Positions 30,458-39,359 of a stretch of DNA of 50,311 bases are shown in pieces; position 1 is the first letter of the stretch; each line of letters starts with the position of its first letter. The translations under genes and the position numbers were made by a program. The notes under the pieces were generated by a model. It searched no databases. It was not told the DNA's origin and worked only from the letters and a program-made list of their open reading frames with translations. Origin of the DNA: Bacillota bacterium (GTDB lineage Bacteria; Bacillota; Bacilli; Paenibacillales; Paenibacillaceae); the NCBI GenBank assembly GCA_023386495.1, contig JAEWJS010000117.1, positions 1 through 50,311 of the forward strand. The letters are read 5' to 3'.

Positions 30458-31270
30458 ATGTACAAGGCCAATCATCTCGTGAAGGCACTCGCTTACCATA
30501 ACAAAGCTCGCATTTTTTACATTGAGAACACGGAGCTCGTCGGATCGGCATGCAGCCGCCTGCCATTGCACCCGTTGCCGAGAATGGCATTGAGTAGGAC
30601 AATCTCTGCTGCAAGCCTGCTAACGGGGACCCTAAAGGACAATCAGCGACTCAGCATGAAAATAATAACGAGCACGAAGGATTATAAAATCTTCGCGGAT
30701 GCCGACTCATGGGGCAATGTGCGCGGCTATGTCAGCGATGAATTGTTAAGTGCTCCTCCAGAATATTTATGCCATACCTCAATCGAGCAATTGATTGGTT
30801 CCCGAGGGTGCATCCAAATGACGAAGGACATCGGCATGAATACGGCCTTCACAGGGATTACTGATATGCCACACGGTAACATCGTCGACGATTTATCGCA
30901 TCATTTTCTGCTAAGCGAGCAAACCCCCACTTTCTTTTCGCTACGAATCGAAATGGACGATTCCGGGGCTCTCGTGCAAAGCCGCGGGATCATGGCTCAG
31001 CTGCTTCCGGGGGCACCGATCGAGCTCCTTGACAAGATCAAGACCGATTGCGCTCTCTCTTCTCTTGAAGACTTACATGTTGTCGGAGAGGAGCCCCTTC
31101 GGTTGTTCTGCGGCTGCTCCAAGGAGATGCTGCTTCCCATGCTAAGTGCGCTAAGCGAGGAAGAACGAACGGATGCGTACGCGAATAATCGTTCGATCGA
31201 AATCGTCTGTCACATCTGTGGGCACACTCACTCGTTTCAACCGGTTGAATATGCCGCCATTTCCGGTTAG
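30458..31270 (+). CDS. hslO: Redox-regulated chaperone Hsp33
   Basis: A 270-residue cytoplasmic holdase activated by oxidation. The C-terminal zinc site is intact: CGC (Cys218, Cys220) and CHIC (Cys251, Cys254), the C-x-C/C-x2-C pattern of Hsp33. The N-terminal domain shows HPLPRMALSRTISAASLLTG and the central QSRGIMAQLLPGAP. GAAGGAG precedes the ATG. Unlike most firmicutes, where it sits near ftsH/cysK, it is divergent from a TipAS-type MerR gene with a shared operator, which suggests regulated expression or an accessory second copy. The N-terminus departs somewhat from the usual Hsp33 opening. Confidence 0.92.
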   Translation: MYKANHLVKALAYHNKARIFYIENTELVGSACSRLPLHPLPRMALSRTISAASLLTGTLKDNQRLSMKIITSTKDYKIFADADSWGNVRGYVSDELLSAPPEYLCHTSIEQLIGSRGCIQMTKDIGMNTAFTGITDMPHGNIVDDLSHHFLLSEQTPTFFSLRIEMDDSGALVQSRGIMAQLLPGAPIELLDKIKTDCALSSLEDLHVVGEEPLRLFCGCSKEMLLPMLSALSEEERTDAYANNRSIEIVCHICGHTHSFQPVEYAAISG

Positions 31271-31281
31271 AGAAAATTTTA

Positions 31282-32229
31282 TTAAACTTCTAGCCCCACG
31301 CCTTCATCAAAGCCGAGCATAAGGTTCATATTCTGAATAGCTGCCCCCGAAGCGCCTTTTCCTAAGTTGTCGAATCTTGATACAAGCAATATTTGGTCCT
31401 CATGGCCAAACACGAATAGATCCAAGTAATTGGTGTTGCTGCACGCCATGAGATTAAAAAAGCCTTCTTCAAGATTTGCATCAGCATCAAACGGGGCCAC
31501 GCGAACAAATCGTTCATCCGCATAATAAGAGGCGAGCAGTTGATGCACGTCTTTTGCGGACATCTTTTTCTGAAACATCCTCGGCAACAGCGGGATACTG
31601 ACGGCATCGCCTTGGTAGTAATTTCCGACGATCGGAGTAAAAAGCGGCGCTGCATCCAATCCGGCGTATACGCGCATTTCCGGGAGATGCTTATGATTCA
31701 GACTCAGCGCATAGGGTCTTGGTGCGAAGAGCTCTTGTCTGTTCGTGTTCTGGTATTCAGCGATTAGCTTTTTGCCTCCGCCGCTATATCCTGTGAGCGC
31801 ATAGCAAGACATCGGGTAATCCCTCGGTACAATTCCTTCCGCTACCAATGGATGCACGGCTAGAATGAATCCCGTCGCATGGCAGCCTGGGACAGCTACC
31901 CGAGACGCGCTTTGGATCTTGCCTCGTTGATGGTTATCTAATTCCGGCAAACCGTAAGTCCAGTCCGGGCTGGTCCTGAACGCCGTACTGGCATCAATGA
32001 TTTTGGTCCTGTTGTTGCTGACCAAGGATACTGCATCCCTAGAGGCAGCATCCGGAAGGCATAGGAAAACAATATCGGCTTCGTTGATCAATACCCTTCG
32101 TGCTTCGATATCTTTCCGTTTTTCCGGTTCGATTTTGAGTACTTCGATGTTAGGGATCTTGGATAAATGATCGTGAATTTTGAGACCTGTTGTACCTTCT
32201 TGACCATCCACAAAAACGGTATGCTTCAT
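31282..32229 (-). CDS. argC: N-acetyl-gamma-glutamyl-phosphate reductase, short (type 2) form
   Basis: A 315-residue enzyme of arginine biosynthesis that reduces N-acetylglutamyl-5-phosphate to the semialdehyde with NADPH. The nucleotide-binding start is VFVDGQEGTTGLKIHDHL; catalytic Cys116 is in VAVPGCHATGF; the ending VSRFDNLGKGASGAAIQNMN is characteristic. Length and the GQEGTTGL form mark the type 2 family rather than the ~345-residue type 1 found in the usual argCJBD operon. No other arg gene is nearby, so it may be an extra copy. AAGGAG precedes the ATG; it lies 26 bases after the S66 peptidase gene. Confidence 0.93.
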   Translation of the reverse strand: MKHTVFVDGQEGTTGLKIHDHLSKIPNIEVLKIEPEKRKDIEARRVLINEADIVFLCLPDAASRDAVSLVSNNRTKIIDASTAFRTSPDWTYGLPELDNHQRGKIQSASRVAVPGCHATGFILAVHPLVAEGIVPRDYPMSCYALTGYSGGGKKLIAEYQNTNRQELFAPRPYALSLNHKHLPEMRVYAGLDAAPLFTPIVGNYYQGDAVSIPLLPRMFQKKMSAKDVHQLLASYYADERFVRVAPFDADANLEEGFFNLMACSNTNYLDLFVFGHEDQILLVSRFDNLGKGASGAAIQNMNLMLGFDEGVGLEV

Positions 32230-32255
32230 TTCTCCACTCCTTGTCTTGTCGGTAA

Positions 32256-33269
32256 TTAAGACATGAAATACTGGCGGATCGCTCCTTCACCGTTCGAGGT
32301 TACGATCTCGGCATAAGCGCCGTTGACAAGCGTCAACTGCGGCGGCTGATGGCCGCAATCGATATCGTATACGACCGGAATCCGTAATTCCTCAGCAAGA
32401 TCTCGGTACACATCTTCGGCAGTGTAGCCATCCATCGGCATATTTGCCGGGCTTCGCCCGAAAAGCAAACCTGCACACCCGTCAAACCAGCCTGCGTATT
32501 TCATCTGAACGAGCGAGCGGCGGAGGTCTGCAGTGTTCAATTCGCAATTTTCCAGATACCACACGGTCGGTTCGTTCCGAAGGTGTTCCCTGCGAAACCC
32601 TTGCACGTCTCCGTACGGCGTTCCGACCAAATGGCGGATGACATCGATGCACCCGCCGAGGAGTCTGCCCTGCATGCTTACGGAACTGCCGCCAACTGTC
32701 TTCCAACTCGTAGGCTCAGTGAGTTTATACGCAATAGGCGACAATCGATCCGGCCACTGTGTCTGGTAGGCAGGCGAAGATTTCTGAAGAATTGATTCTC
32801 CCTCCGACAACGTCAGCACCTTTTCCCACATCGCAGTTGTCGGGTCCGTGTGCTCACCGCGCAAATCGATCAGATTCGTTCCGTGGGCAGTCGCGATTCC
32901 CGTTCTCAAGGTGACAGCCAGTAATAGAAGGCTAATATCCGAGTAACCCATAATCCATTTGGGCGTAATACGCTCGAAGTCCACGTGTTCCAAGACTTCG
33001 ATCAGCAGCTCGCCGCCCCATGGCGGCAAAATCAGATCAATGGATTGATCCTGTAGCATGCCATTCAGTTCTGCAGCACGGACTTGAGCCTGCGCGGATT
33101 TGGCCTTATACTGGCTTCGCGCAGTGTCCCCGCACACGACCCGGTATCCATTACCGGTCATGCGATCGACCGCCATGTCCAGTAATTGCATCAGGTGCTC
33201 CGGCACACCGCTTGACGGCGCTGTCACCCCGATTCCCCCTCCAAGGGGGAGTTGCGGATATCGGATCAT
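32256..33269 (-). CDS. S66 family serine peptidase (LD-carboxypeptidase/MccF-like)
   Basis: A 337-residue cytoplasmic peptidase. The nucleophile Ser110 is in WIMGYSDISLL, the Glu in VWYLENCELN and the His in YDIDCGHQPPQLTL, together the S66 Ser-Glu-His triad. The N-terminus has GGGIGVTAPSSG. The family includes LD-carboxypeptidases that trim muropeptide tails and MccF, which inactivates microcin C; the MccF-like branch fits the length, but the choice is not firm. GGGAGG precedes the ATG. Probably cotranscribed with argC. Confidence 0.9.
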   Translation of the reverse strand: MIRYPQLPLGGGIGVTAPSSGVPEHLMQLLDMAVDRMTGNGYRVVCGDTARSQYKAKSAQAQVRAAELNGMLQDQSIDLILPPWGGELLIEVLEHVDFERITPKWIMGYSDISLLLLAVTLRTGIATAHGTNLIDLRGEHTDPTTAMWEKVLTLSEGESILQKSSPAYQTQWPDRLSPIAYKLTEPTSWKTVGGSSVSMQGRLLGGCIDVIRHLVGTPYGDVQGFRREHLRNEPTVWYLENCELNTADLRRSLVQMKYAGWFDGCAGLLFGRSPANMPMDGYTAEDVYRDLAEELRIPVVYDIDCGHQPPQLTLVNGAYAEIVTSNGEGAIRQYFMS

Positions 33270-33315
33270 TTCAGCTATACCTCCCAGTCCGCAATCTAGA
33301 TTTCAGCCAATCGTG

Positions 33316-33768
33316 TTATTCACTAGATGAAGGCGATAGCAATAACTCAAGCTCCCTTCTCGTTTCAGGATGAACCACTATTTTGTCCGTAAGGTTTAGA
33401 CTTGAACTTTTTACTCTTCTCCCCCATTTTCTCGAAAAGGAACGCCAGTCACAAACCATCTCAATGACGTATTTCTTAGGCATTGGTAACGCTTCTCTTG
33501 TATGAGGATTAATAACCCAATACTCCCAATGGTGCTTATTCTTACGCTGATGGCTTAGCCATGCGTACTTCCAATTCAACTCATCATCCTGGGATAAAGG
33601 CTTTCCGGAGTAAAATTTCTTTGCGTAAGGCATAAATTCGGTTGGCGAAAACTTCGATAAGTCGTGGAGAATCCCTTGCATATAGAGTCCTTCCTTCCAG
33701 CACTCAATCAGAACGTTCAGTTTATGATTAAGGACGTATAAGAAGTAATTCCAGCAAGCTTTTATCAT
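33316..33768 (-). CDS. DUF5662 family protein
   Basis: A 150-residue protein with the DUF5662 core: YVLNHKLNVLIECWKEGLY, GILHDLSKFSPTEFMPYAKK and LSHQRKNKHHWEYWV. The conserved HDLSKF and HHW histidines and aspartate look like a metal site reminiscent of HD proteins, but no activity is established. GAGGTG lies about 11 bases upstream of the ATG. Stands between the kinase-like gene and the S66 peptidase on the same strand. Confidence 0.85.
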   Translation of the reverse strand: MIKACWNYFLYVLNHKLNVLIECWKEGLYMQGILHDLSKFSPTEFMPYAKKFYSGKPLSQDDELNWKYAWLSHQRKNKHHWEYWVINPHTREALPMPKKYVIEMVCDWRSFSRKWGRRVKSSSLNLTDKIVVHPETRRELELLLSPSSSE

Positions 33769-33801
33769 TCGATTTACTCACCTCTGATTCACGCCGAGAT
33801 C

Positions 33802-33818
33802 ACGTTCAAGCGTAACGC
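33802..33818 (-). repeat. 3'-tail motif, copy 8 (degenerate)
   Basis: ACGTTCAAGCGTAACGC resembles copy 7 (CCGTT-AGCGTAACGC) with two extra bases. The stop codon of the 33806-34303 gene lies in it. Supported only by similarity by eye. Confidence 0.35.
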
Positions 33819-34303
33819 AGAACCCATTCTTTTATTTGAGATGCAACTAAGGTTACGTCCGTATCCGTCGTATCAATCGTAGGCATCGCTGGGTTGAAGT
33901 CCTTATCGGCAATGTCAAGCAATGCTTGTGCAAATTCTTTATGGTCTTGGATCATTTCCTCGGACCAATTTCGTTCGCGTAAGCGTAGCGCACGCGTTTC
34001 TTCGTTACAGTGCAGGTTTAGGTAATAGACATGCTTGAAGAACGGAAAGTCCACGCACTTTTCGATATCCCAAGGCATCATGGACCCGCAAATAATCGTC
34101 ATGCGCCCACTTTGAGCGATATTTCGTGCAACTCGAAGCCAAATATTTCGCATTTTCTCCCAATCATGTCCGATAAACTCAACAAGATGATCCGGGTCAA
34201 AAACATCAAAATCCGGCATTACCTTACGCAACTCTTGAACGACATAAGTTTTTCCTGACCCGCTCGCGCCTGTTACAATAAATAGAGGCAATTGGTTTTC
34301 CAT
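33806..34303 (-). CDS. P-loop nucleoside/small-molecule kinase-like protein
   Basis: A 165-residue ATP-binding protein. The Walker A loop is GASGSGKT (12-19) directly after LPLFIVT. FDVFDPDHLVEFIG and LRLRERNWSEEMIQDH (a lid-like arginine-rich segment) follow. This is the pattern of small AAA/adenylate-kinase-like proteins that phosphorylate nucleosides, shikimate or antibiotics; the substrate is unknown. The start is the ATG at 34303 with GAGGTG upstream; a GTG at 34312 lies inside that ribosome site. Confidence 0.82.
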   Translation of the reverse strand: MENQLPLFIVTGASGSGKTYVVQELRKVMPDFDVFDPDHLVEFIGHDWEKMRNIWLRVARNIAQSGRMTIICGSMMPWDIEKCVDFPFFKHVYYLNLHCNEETRALRLRERNWSEEMIQDHKEFAQALLDIADKDFNPAMPTIDTTDTDVTLVASQIKEWVLRYA

Positions 34304-34432
34304 ATGTTGCACCTCACCTGTCTACATATATTTTACAATTATAGCATCTTGTTCACGATAGAGAGGGGAGAAAATAATTATAACTTCCCTACCCTTCCAT
34401 TGACGCACTTGTTGGTCTATATCATGAAAAGA

Positions 34433-34462
34433 AAGGTCGTGCGGAAATATCCGCACGACCTT
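34433..34462 (-). terminator. Rho-independent terminator of the GH31-GH95 operon
   Basis: AAGGTCGTGCGG and CCGCACGACCTT form a perfect 12-bp stem around 6 bases, followed on the minus strand by TCTTTTC. It lies 38 bases after the GH95 stop codon and may also stop the convergent direction. Confidence 0.9.
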
Positions 34463-34499
34463 AATCGTTCTTGCCCTATAGACCAACTCGCGCAATCTC

Positions 34500-36794
34500 C
34501 TAGCATACGAGCGTATAGACAGCTCCAGCCTCCGCTTGGAAACTTAATTCACCCGGGCCTCCGTGCGATTCGACAGCAACCGGATGTCCTGCATTCATGA
34601 CCTTGACCGGTCCGGTCGTTGTACGGATCGAGCACGTTCCGGCAACCGAAGCGCGAACAACCGCCTCTGTCAGCTTGCCGTCCTCCCATGCGACGTCGAC
34701 CGTGTACCCGCCCCGTGCCCGCAATCCCTTAACGGAGCCGCTTGACCATGCGGCAGGCAGTGCCGGGAGCAGCTGCAGACCGCCGGCATGGCTCTGGAGC
34801 AGCATCTCCGCGATCGCCGCGGCGCCGCCGAAATTGCCGTCGATCTGGAACGGCGGATGATTGTCGAGGAAGTTCGGCAGCGTCGAGTGCGTCAAGAGCG
34901 CGGTCAGATTGCTCGAAGCCTCTTCTGCGTCCATCAGACGCGCCCAGAAGTTGATGATCCACGCTCTGCTCCAGCCGGTATGGCCCCCGCCGTTCGCCAG
35001 CCGGCGCTCCAACGTGCGCCGGGCTGCGGCGGCTAGCTCCGGCGTGCCGCTCGGCGTAATCTGGCTGCCGGGATGCAGGGCGAAGAGATGCGAAATATGC
35101 CGGTGTCCCGGTTCCTCCTCCTCATAATCCTCGTACCATTCCTGGAGCTGGCCGTACTTGCCGATCAGCGGCTGCGGCAGTCTCTCCAGCACTCGCTGCA
35201 GCTCCGTCCCCAACGCTTCTTCCGCCGGAACGGCCAGCGTCGCTTCCGCCTCCAGAACGGCTCCGAACAGCTCGCGGATGATCTGCGTATCCATCGAAGG
35301 ACCCGCGCACAGCACGCCTGATTCGCCGTTTGGCAGGATGTACGTATTCTCCGGCGATACCGACGGACAAGTGACCAACTCGCCGGAAGGCGATTCCACG
35401 ACATAATCGACCAGGAACAAGGCCGCTTCGCGCAGCGTAGGATACGCCCGCTCCAGGTAAGCCGCGTCCATCGAGAATTGATAATGCTCCCACATATGCA
35501 GGGCTAGCCACGCAGCGCCCATCGGCCAATAGGTAGCTGGCAAGTAAGTGTCTTGCGGAGCCGTGTCTCCCCACAGGTCGGTGTTATGATGCGCGGTGAA
35601 TCCCCTGCAGCCGTACATAAATGATGCAGTATGGCGGCCGGGCTCCCGCATCCGTTCCAGCAGGTCGAAGAGCGGTTCATGGCATTCCGGCAGCCCGCAT
35701 GTCTCGGCCGGCCAATAATTCATCTGGGCATTGATGTTGATCGTATACTTGCTCTCCCACGGCGGCAGGAAATGCTCGTTCCATATTCCCTGCAGATTGG
35801 CCGGCAGCGAACCCGGTCGGCTCGATGAGATGAGCAGGTAACGCCCGAATTGATAATAGAGCGCGAATAGTCCGGGATCATCGGCACCGTCATGCAGCCG
35901 TTCCATGCGCCGGGCCAGGCTCAAGCGGTCGATGTCGGCGTCAGCCTGACCGAGCGAGAGCGATACACGGCCGAAGAGCGCAGCATAGTCGTCGACATGA
36001 CGACGGTTCAGTTCCGCGTAGCCTAGGCGGAGAGCTGCCTCCGCAGTCTTCTGCGCCTCTTGCATCGGATCCTCGACCCTGAACGTTGTAGCCGCAGCCA
36101 GGATCAGCGTCACGCTGTCCGCATTCTCCACCATGAGATGCTCGCCGATCGCATGCACCGTCCCGCCCTCTGCCTTCGCCTTCAGGACGGCTGCGTACTC
36201 GCTGCCGCCTTCGCCGCCGCAGTTGCCGCTCATCCAGATCGTGTCGTCTCCGGTACGGCCGGTGTGGCCGGTATACCGCCAGCGTCCGCGTTCCATGCGC
36301 ATCGTGCAGCTAATCGCGCCCGGCTTGTCGGCGCTTAGCCGCACCGCGATCGTCTGGTCGGGGAAGCTTGCCACATACTCGCGCTTATAGGCAATGCCGC
36401 CGAGCGTGAACGCGACCTTCACGATGCCGTTCTCCATATCCAGCTCGCGCGCATATTGCTCCGGTTCGCCGTCCGGAAGCGCCGAGTCGATCAACAGATG
36501 GCCCAGCGGCAGATAGTGCCGCTGCGTCTCCGGAAGGCCTGACAGAGACAGCACCGCAAGCCGCTCCGCCTCCTTCAGCTTGCCCTCGAAAATCAGCTTG
36601 CGAATGGCGGGCAGATGCGTCTGCGCATCCGGATTATTCCGGTCTCGCGGCCCGCCGTACCAGACGGAATCCTCGTTCAGCTGCAGCCGCTCGTTCCGCA
36701 GTTGGCCGTATACCATCGCGCCGAGCCTGCCGTTGCCGATCGGCAATGCTTCGTTCCATACCTTGGCCGGTTCATCGAATAGTAGGGAATTCAC
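34500..36794 (-). CDS. Glycoside hydrolase family 95 (alpha-L-fucosidase/alpha-L-galactosidase type)
   Basis: A 764-residue inverting glycosidase. The N-terminal beta-domain starts WNEALPIGNGRLGAMVYG; the (alpha/alpha)6 barrel has MNYWPAETCGLPECHEPLF, FTAHHNTDLWGDTAPQ and FQIDGNFGGAAAIAEML, where the Asn of HHNTD and the Asp of QIDGN correspond to the catalytic pair known in Bifidobacterium AfcA. No signal peptide: intracellular. It follows GH31 by 33 bases, so the pair should remove side-chain sugars together; alpha-1,2-fucose and alpha-xylose both occur on xyloglucan, which makes that a plausible substrate. Some GH95 enzymes act on alpha-L-galactose instead. Confidence 0.93.
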   Translation of the reverse strand: MNSLLFDEPAKVWNEALPIGNGRLGAMVYGQLRNERLQLNEDSVWYGGPRDRNNPDAQTHLPAIRKLIFEGKLKEAERLAVLSLSGLPETQRHYLPLGHLLIDSALPDGEPEQYARELDMENGIVKVAFTLGGIAYKREYVASFPDQTIAVRLSADKPGAISCTMRMERGRWRYTGHTGRTGDDTIWMSGNCGGEGGSEYAAVLKAKAEGGTVHAIGEHLMVENADSVTLILAAATTFRVEDPMQEAQKTAEAALRLGYAELNRRHVDDYAALFGRVSLSLGQADADIDRLSLARRMERLHDGADDPGLFALYYQFGRYLLISSSRPGSLPANLQGIWNEHFLPPWESKYTININAQMNYWPAETCGLPECHEPLFDLLERMREPGRHTASFMYGCRGFTAHHNTDLWGDTAPQDTYLPATYWPMGAAWLALHMWEHYQFSMDAAYLERAYPTLREAALFLVDYVVESPSGELVTCPSVSPENTYILPNGESGVLCAGPSMDTQIIRELFGAVLEAEATLAVPAEEALGTELQRVLERLPQPLIGKYGQLQEWYEDYEEEEPGHRHISHLFALHPGSQITPSGTPELAAAARRTLERRLANGGGHTGWSRAWIINFWARLMDAEEASSNLTALLTHSTLPNFLDNHPPFQIDGNFGGAAAIAEMLLQSHAGGLQLLPALPAAWSSGSVKGLRARGGYTVDVAWEDGKLTEAVVRASVAGTCSIRTTTGPVKVMNAGHPVAVESHGGPGELSFQAEAGAVYTLVC

Positions 36795-36827
36795 TGTGCA
36801 TACGCTCCTTCTAGTTCTTGAATAGGA

Positions 36828-39236
36828 CTACCTAATAACGACGGGTTCGCCCTGATAGGTGACGCTCCGTTGGTTCGGCTCCCCGACAATTCTCACGCGG
36901 AAAGTCCGAGTGGACTTCATGCCTTCGTAGCTCCCGACTCGTTCACCGATCGTCAGCGTGCGTTCGGCTTCACGCCAGAGCAGCTCGATCGTGGTATAGT
37001 TGCCTTGCTCGTAATGATAGTTGTCGCCTTCGTCCTCGTACAGCGTGAACACGCCGTCTGTGCCGGGGTATACGTTCAGCACGAGCGCTCCGTCGGTCGG
37101 TTCATCCGCGTACTGAATATCCGGTCCGGTCGGAATGATGGAACCCGCGCGAACATACAGCGGGATCGTCGCCAATTCGGCTGCAGCCTCGATCGTCCTG
37201 CCGCCCTCCAATCGTTCCTCGCTCCAATAATCATACCATGCGCCTGCGGGCAGATAGACGCTTCGCGTCTTGTCGATGCCGTGAATGTCGCGGCCATCCT
37301 CTCCATAGTACATGGCCGATGTGACGGGAGCAACGAGCATTGCCGGCCCGAACATGAACTGGTCTGCGATATCGTGCGTGCGAACGTCTTCCCGGTAGTC
37401 AAAAGCCAGCGCACGGAACATCGTATAGCTGCGATGAGCAACGGCGCCGGCAAGCGAGTACAGATAAGGCATCAGCTTATAACGCAGCTTGAGATACTTC
37501 ACAAGCGTGTCGTATATCGGATCGCCAGGCTCCCCGAACTGCCATATTTCCCTCGGCGTATCCGTCCCATGTGCCCGAAACATCGGGAGGAAGGCGCCGA
37601 GCTGGAACCATCGGACATACAGCTCGCGATAGGCCGGATCGTCGACGCCGCCGTCATAATCGCCGCTCCAGAACCAGAGCCCCTCCTTGTTCTGGACGAA
37701 GAACGCGCCGATATCCAATGTCCAGTAAGGCGAACCCGCAGCGCAGAAGTTCAGGCCGTCCGCAATCTGCTTACGCAGCGTCTCCCAAGTGGCCGCCGTA
37801 TCGCCGGACCATGTGATCGTGCCGTAGCGATGCTGGCCCGCATAAGCCGAGCGCGTCAGGTTCACGACCCGCTTCCGGTCGGTGACGGCTCGCTGCCCTT
37901 CGTAGATGCCTTGCGAATGCAGCAGCGAGTAGCCGTTGATGAAGGCCGGGTCAAGGTAGCGTTTCGATTCGGCCGTATTGATCAGCATGCGCTGCTCAGG
38001 CTCCGGCTTCACCGCGCCCTTCCAATCGGCTTCGAAAGGTTCGGTGCAATCGCACCACCATGCATCCACGCCATGATCGAACAAGCCGACGCGAGCTTGC
38101 TGCCAATACAACTGCCGCGCTTCCTCCCGGAAGGCGTCATACGTCGCTTGGTTGCCGAGCAGGAATCCATTTTCGCCCATCTCCCGATGGTTGTCCCCTC
38201 CCGCGCTCATGTTCGGCCAGATCGATACCATCAGCTTGGCATTCATCGCATGGAGCTCTTCCATCATCTCGCCAGGATTCGGGAATCGCTCCGGATCAAG
38301 CGACTTTTGCCCCCATTGATCCCCAGTCCACGACATCCAATCCAATACGATGCAATCCAGCGGCAATGCACGCTTACGGTATTCCTTCACGATCGCGATC
38401 AATTCTTCCGCCGATCGATACCTTTCCTTGGACTGAACATAGCCATAGGCCCACTTCGGCAGCATCGGCGCCTCGCCGGTTAGATAGCGAATCCCTTGGA
38501 TCGTCTGATCGAATTCGGGACCGTAGATGAAATAGTAGTCCAACTCGTCCGCGACATCCGTCCAGATATACGAACCGAATGCATCGTCGCGAAAGCTCAT
38601 GAGGGAGTAGTTGTCGATCAGGATGCCATAACCGCGTGTGGATACGAGCGCCGGCACGACCGCCTTCATGTTCTGCTGGTAGAGGAATTGATGCTGGCCG
38701 CGCAGGTTCATCATGCCTTCCTCGTGCGAGCCGAGACCGTACAACGCTTCGTCCGGCTGCCACTCGAACGCCAGCTTCGTATGATAGGCATGCCTGTCGA
38801 ACACCTGACGCCGTCCCTCCGCTCTCGCTCGGTAACCGTCCGCGCCATGATCGGTTCGGACGTTGTCCTCGGACGCGTCGAAGACGGTACGATACACCTC
38901 GGTGCGTTCCAGCGTTTTGCCTCCGCGGGAAGGCTCACGAACCAGCACCGTTCCTTCTGCATCTAAGTACGTAAAGGCACAAGTCGCTTTATCGACGTGA
39001 ATCGTAAGCTGCCCCGCGGAGATTTCCAGCGATTCGGGACCGTCGGCGACCGTGCAGGGAACCTCCTCCGTCTCTTCGCGCTTCACGATCATCAGGCTCT
39101 CCCGGCTGCTGAAGGCGCTTTCCAAAGTATAGCGAATGCGCGCGATTCCGCTCCTCAAGAACGCGATATGCATCATGCCATCGGTTGTCTGCAGCGTGAC
39201 ACCCGTTGCGTCTTGCACATATGCCGTCAACTTCAA
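36828..39236 (-). CDS. Glycoside hydrolase family 31 (alpha-xylosidase/alpha-glucosidase)
   Basis: An 802-residue retaining glycosidase with the N-terminal beta-sandwich (YGLGSHEEGMMNLRGQ), a TIM barrel and C-terminal beta domains. The nucleophile is Asp396 in WWCDCTEPF, and the acid/base is Asp479 in TWSGDTAATWE. The W-D-C-T-E-P form of the nucleophile motif is more like alpha-xylosidases than maltose-type glucosidases, but this is not decisive. The start is TTG 39236 with GGCGGAG just upstream. Cytoplasmic. First gene of a two-gene operon with GH95; divergent from the AraC regulator at 39360, its likely activator. Confidence 0.93.
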   Translation of the reverse strand: MKLTAYVQDATGVTLQTTDGMMHIAFLRSGIARIRYTLESAFSSRESLMIVKREETEEVPCTVADGPESLEISAGQLTIHVDKATCAFTYLDAEGTVLVREPSRGGKTLERTEVYRTVFDASEDNVRTDHGADGYRARAEGRRQVFDRHAYHTKLAFEWQPDEALYGLGSHEEGMMNLRGQHQFLYQQNMKAVVPALVSTRGYGILIDNYSLMSFRDDAFGSYIWTDVADELDYYFIYGPEFDQTIQGIRYLTGEAPMLPKWAYGYVQSKERYRSAEELIAIVKEYRKRALPLDCIVLDWMSWTGDQWGQKSLDPERFPNPGEMMEELHAMNAKLMVSIWPNMSAGGDNHREMGENGFLLGNQATYDAFREEARQLYWQQARVGLFDHGVDAWWCDCTEPFEADWKGAVKPEPEQRMLINTAESKRYLDPAFINGYSLLHSQGIYEGQRAVTDRKRVVNLTRSAYAGQHRYGTITWSGDTAATWETLRKQIADGLNFCAAGSPYWTLDIGAFFVQNKEGLWFWSGDYDGGVDDPAYRELYVRWFQLGAFLPMFRAHGTDTPREIWQFGEPGDPIYDTLVKYLKLRYKLMPYLYSLAGAVAHRSYTMFRALAFDYREDVRTHDIADQFMFGPAMLVAPVTSAMYYGEDGRDIHGIDKTRSVYLPAGAWYDYWSEERLEGGRTIEAAAELATIPLYVRAGSIIPTGPDIQYADEPTDGALVLNVYPGTDGVFTLYEDEGDNYHYEQGNYTTIELLWREAERTLTIGERVGSYEGMKSTRTFRVRIVGEPNQRSVTYQGEPVVIR

Positions 39237-39359
39237 CCTGCTCCGCCCCCTATCGTATCGATTGTGATACTATAATGATATGGTTGTCGGCGGGGCATTA
39301 TCTAGCAGATTATCACGACTTATTAGCACAATATATCGATCATTGAGGGTGAGCCTATC

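Noticed and set aside
34861..36825. Several plus-strand frames opposite GH95
   Set aside because: Shadows of the GH95 gene with no independent support.
36870..38483. Long open frame (537 codons) on the plus strand
   Set aside because: It lies wholly opposite the GH31 gene; the composition (Arg/His/Pro-rich, no domains, no ribosome site) is that of an antisense shadow in GC-rich DNA.
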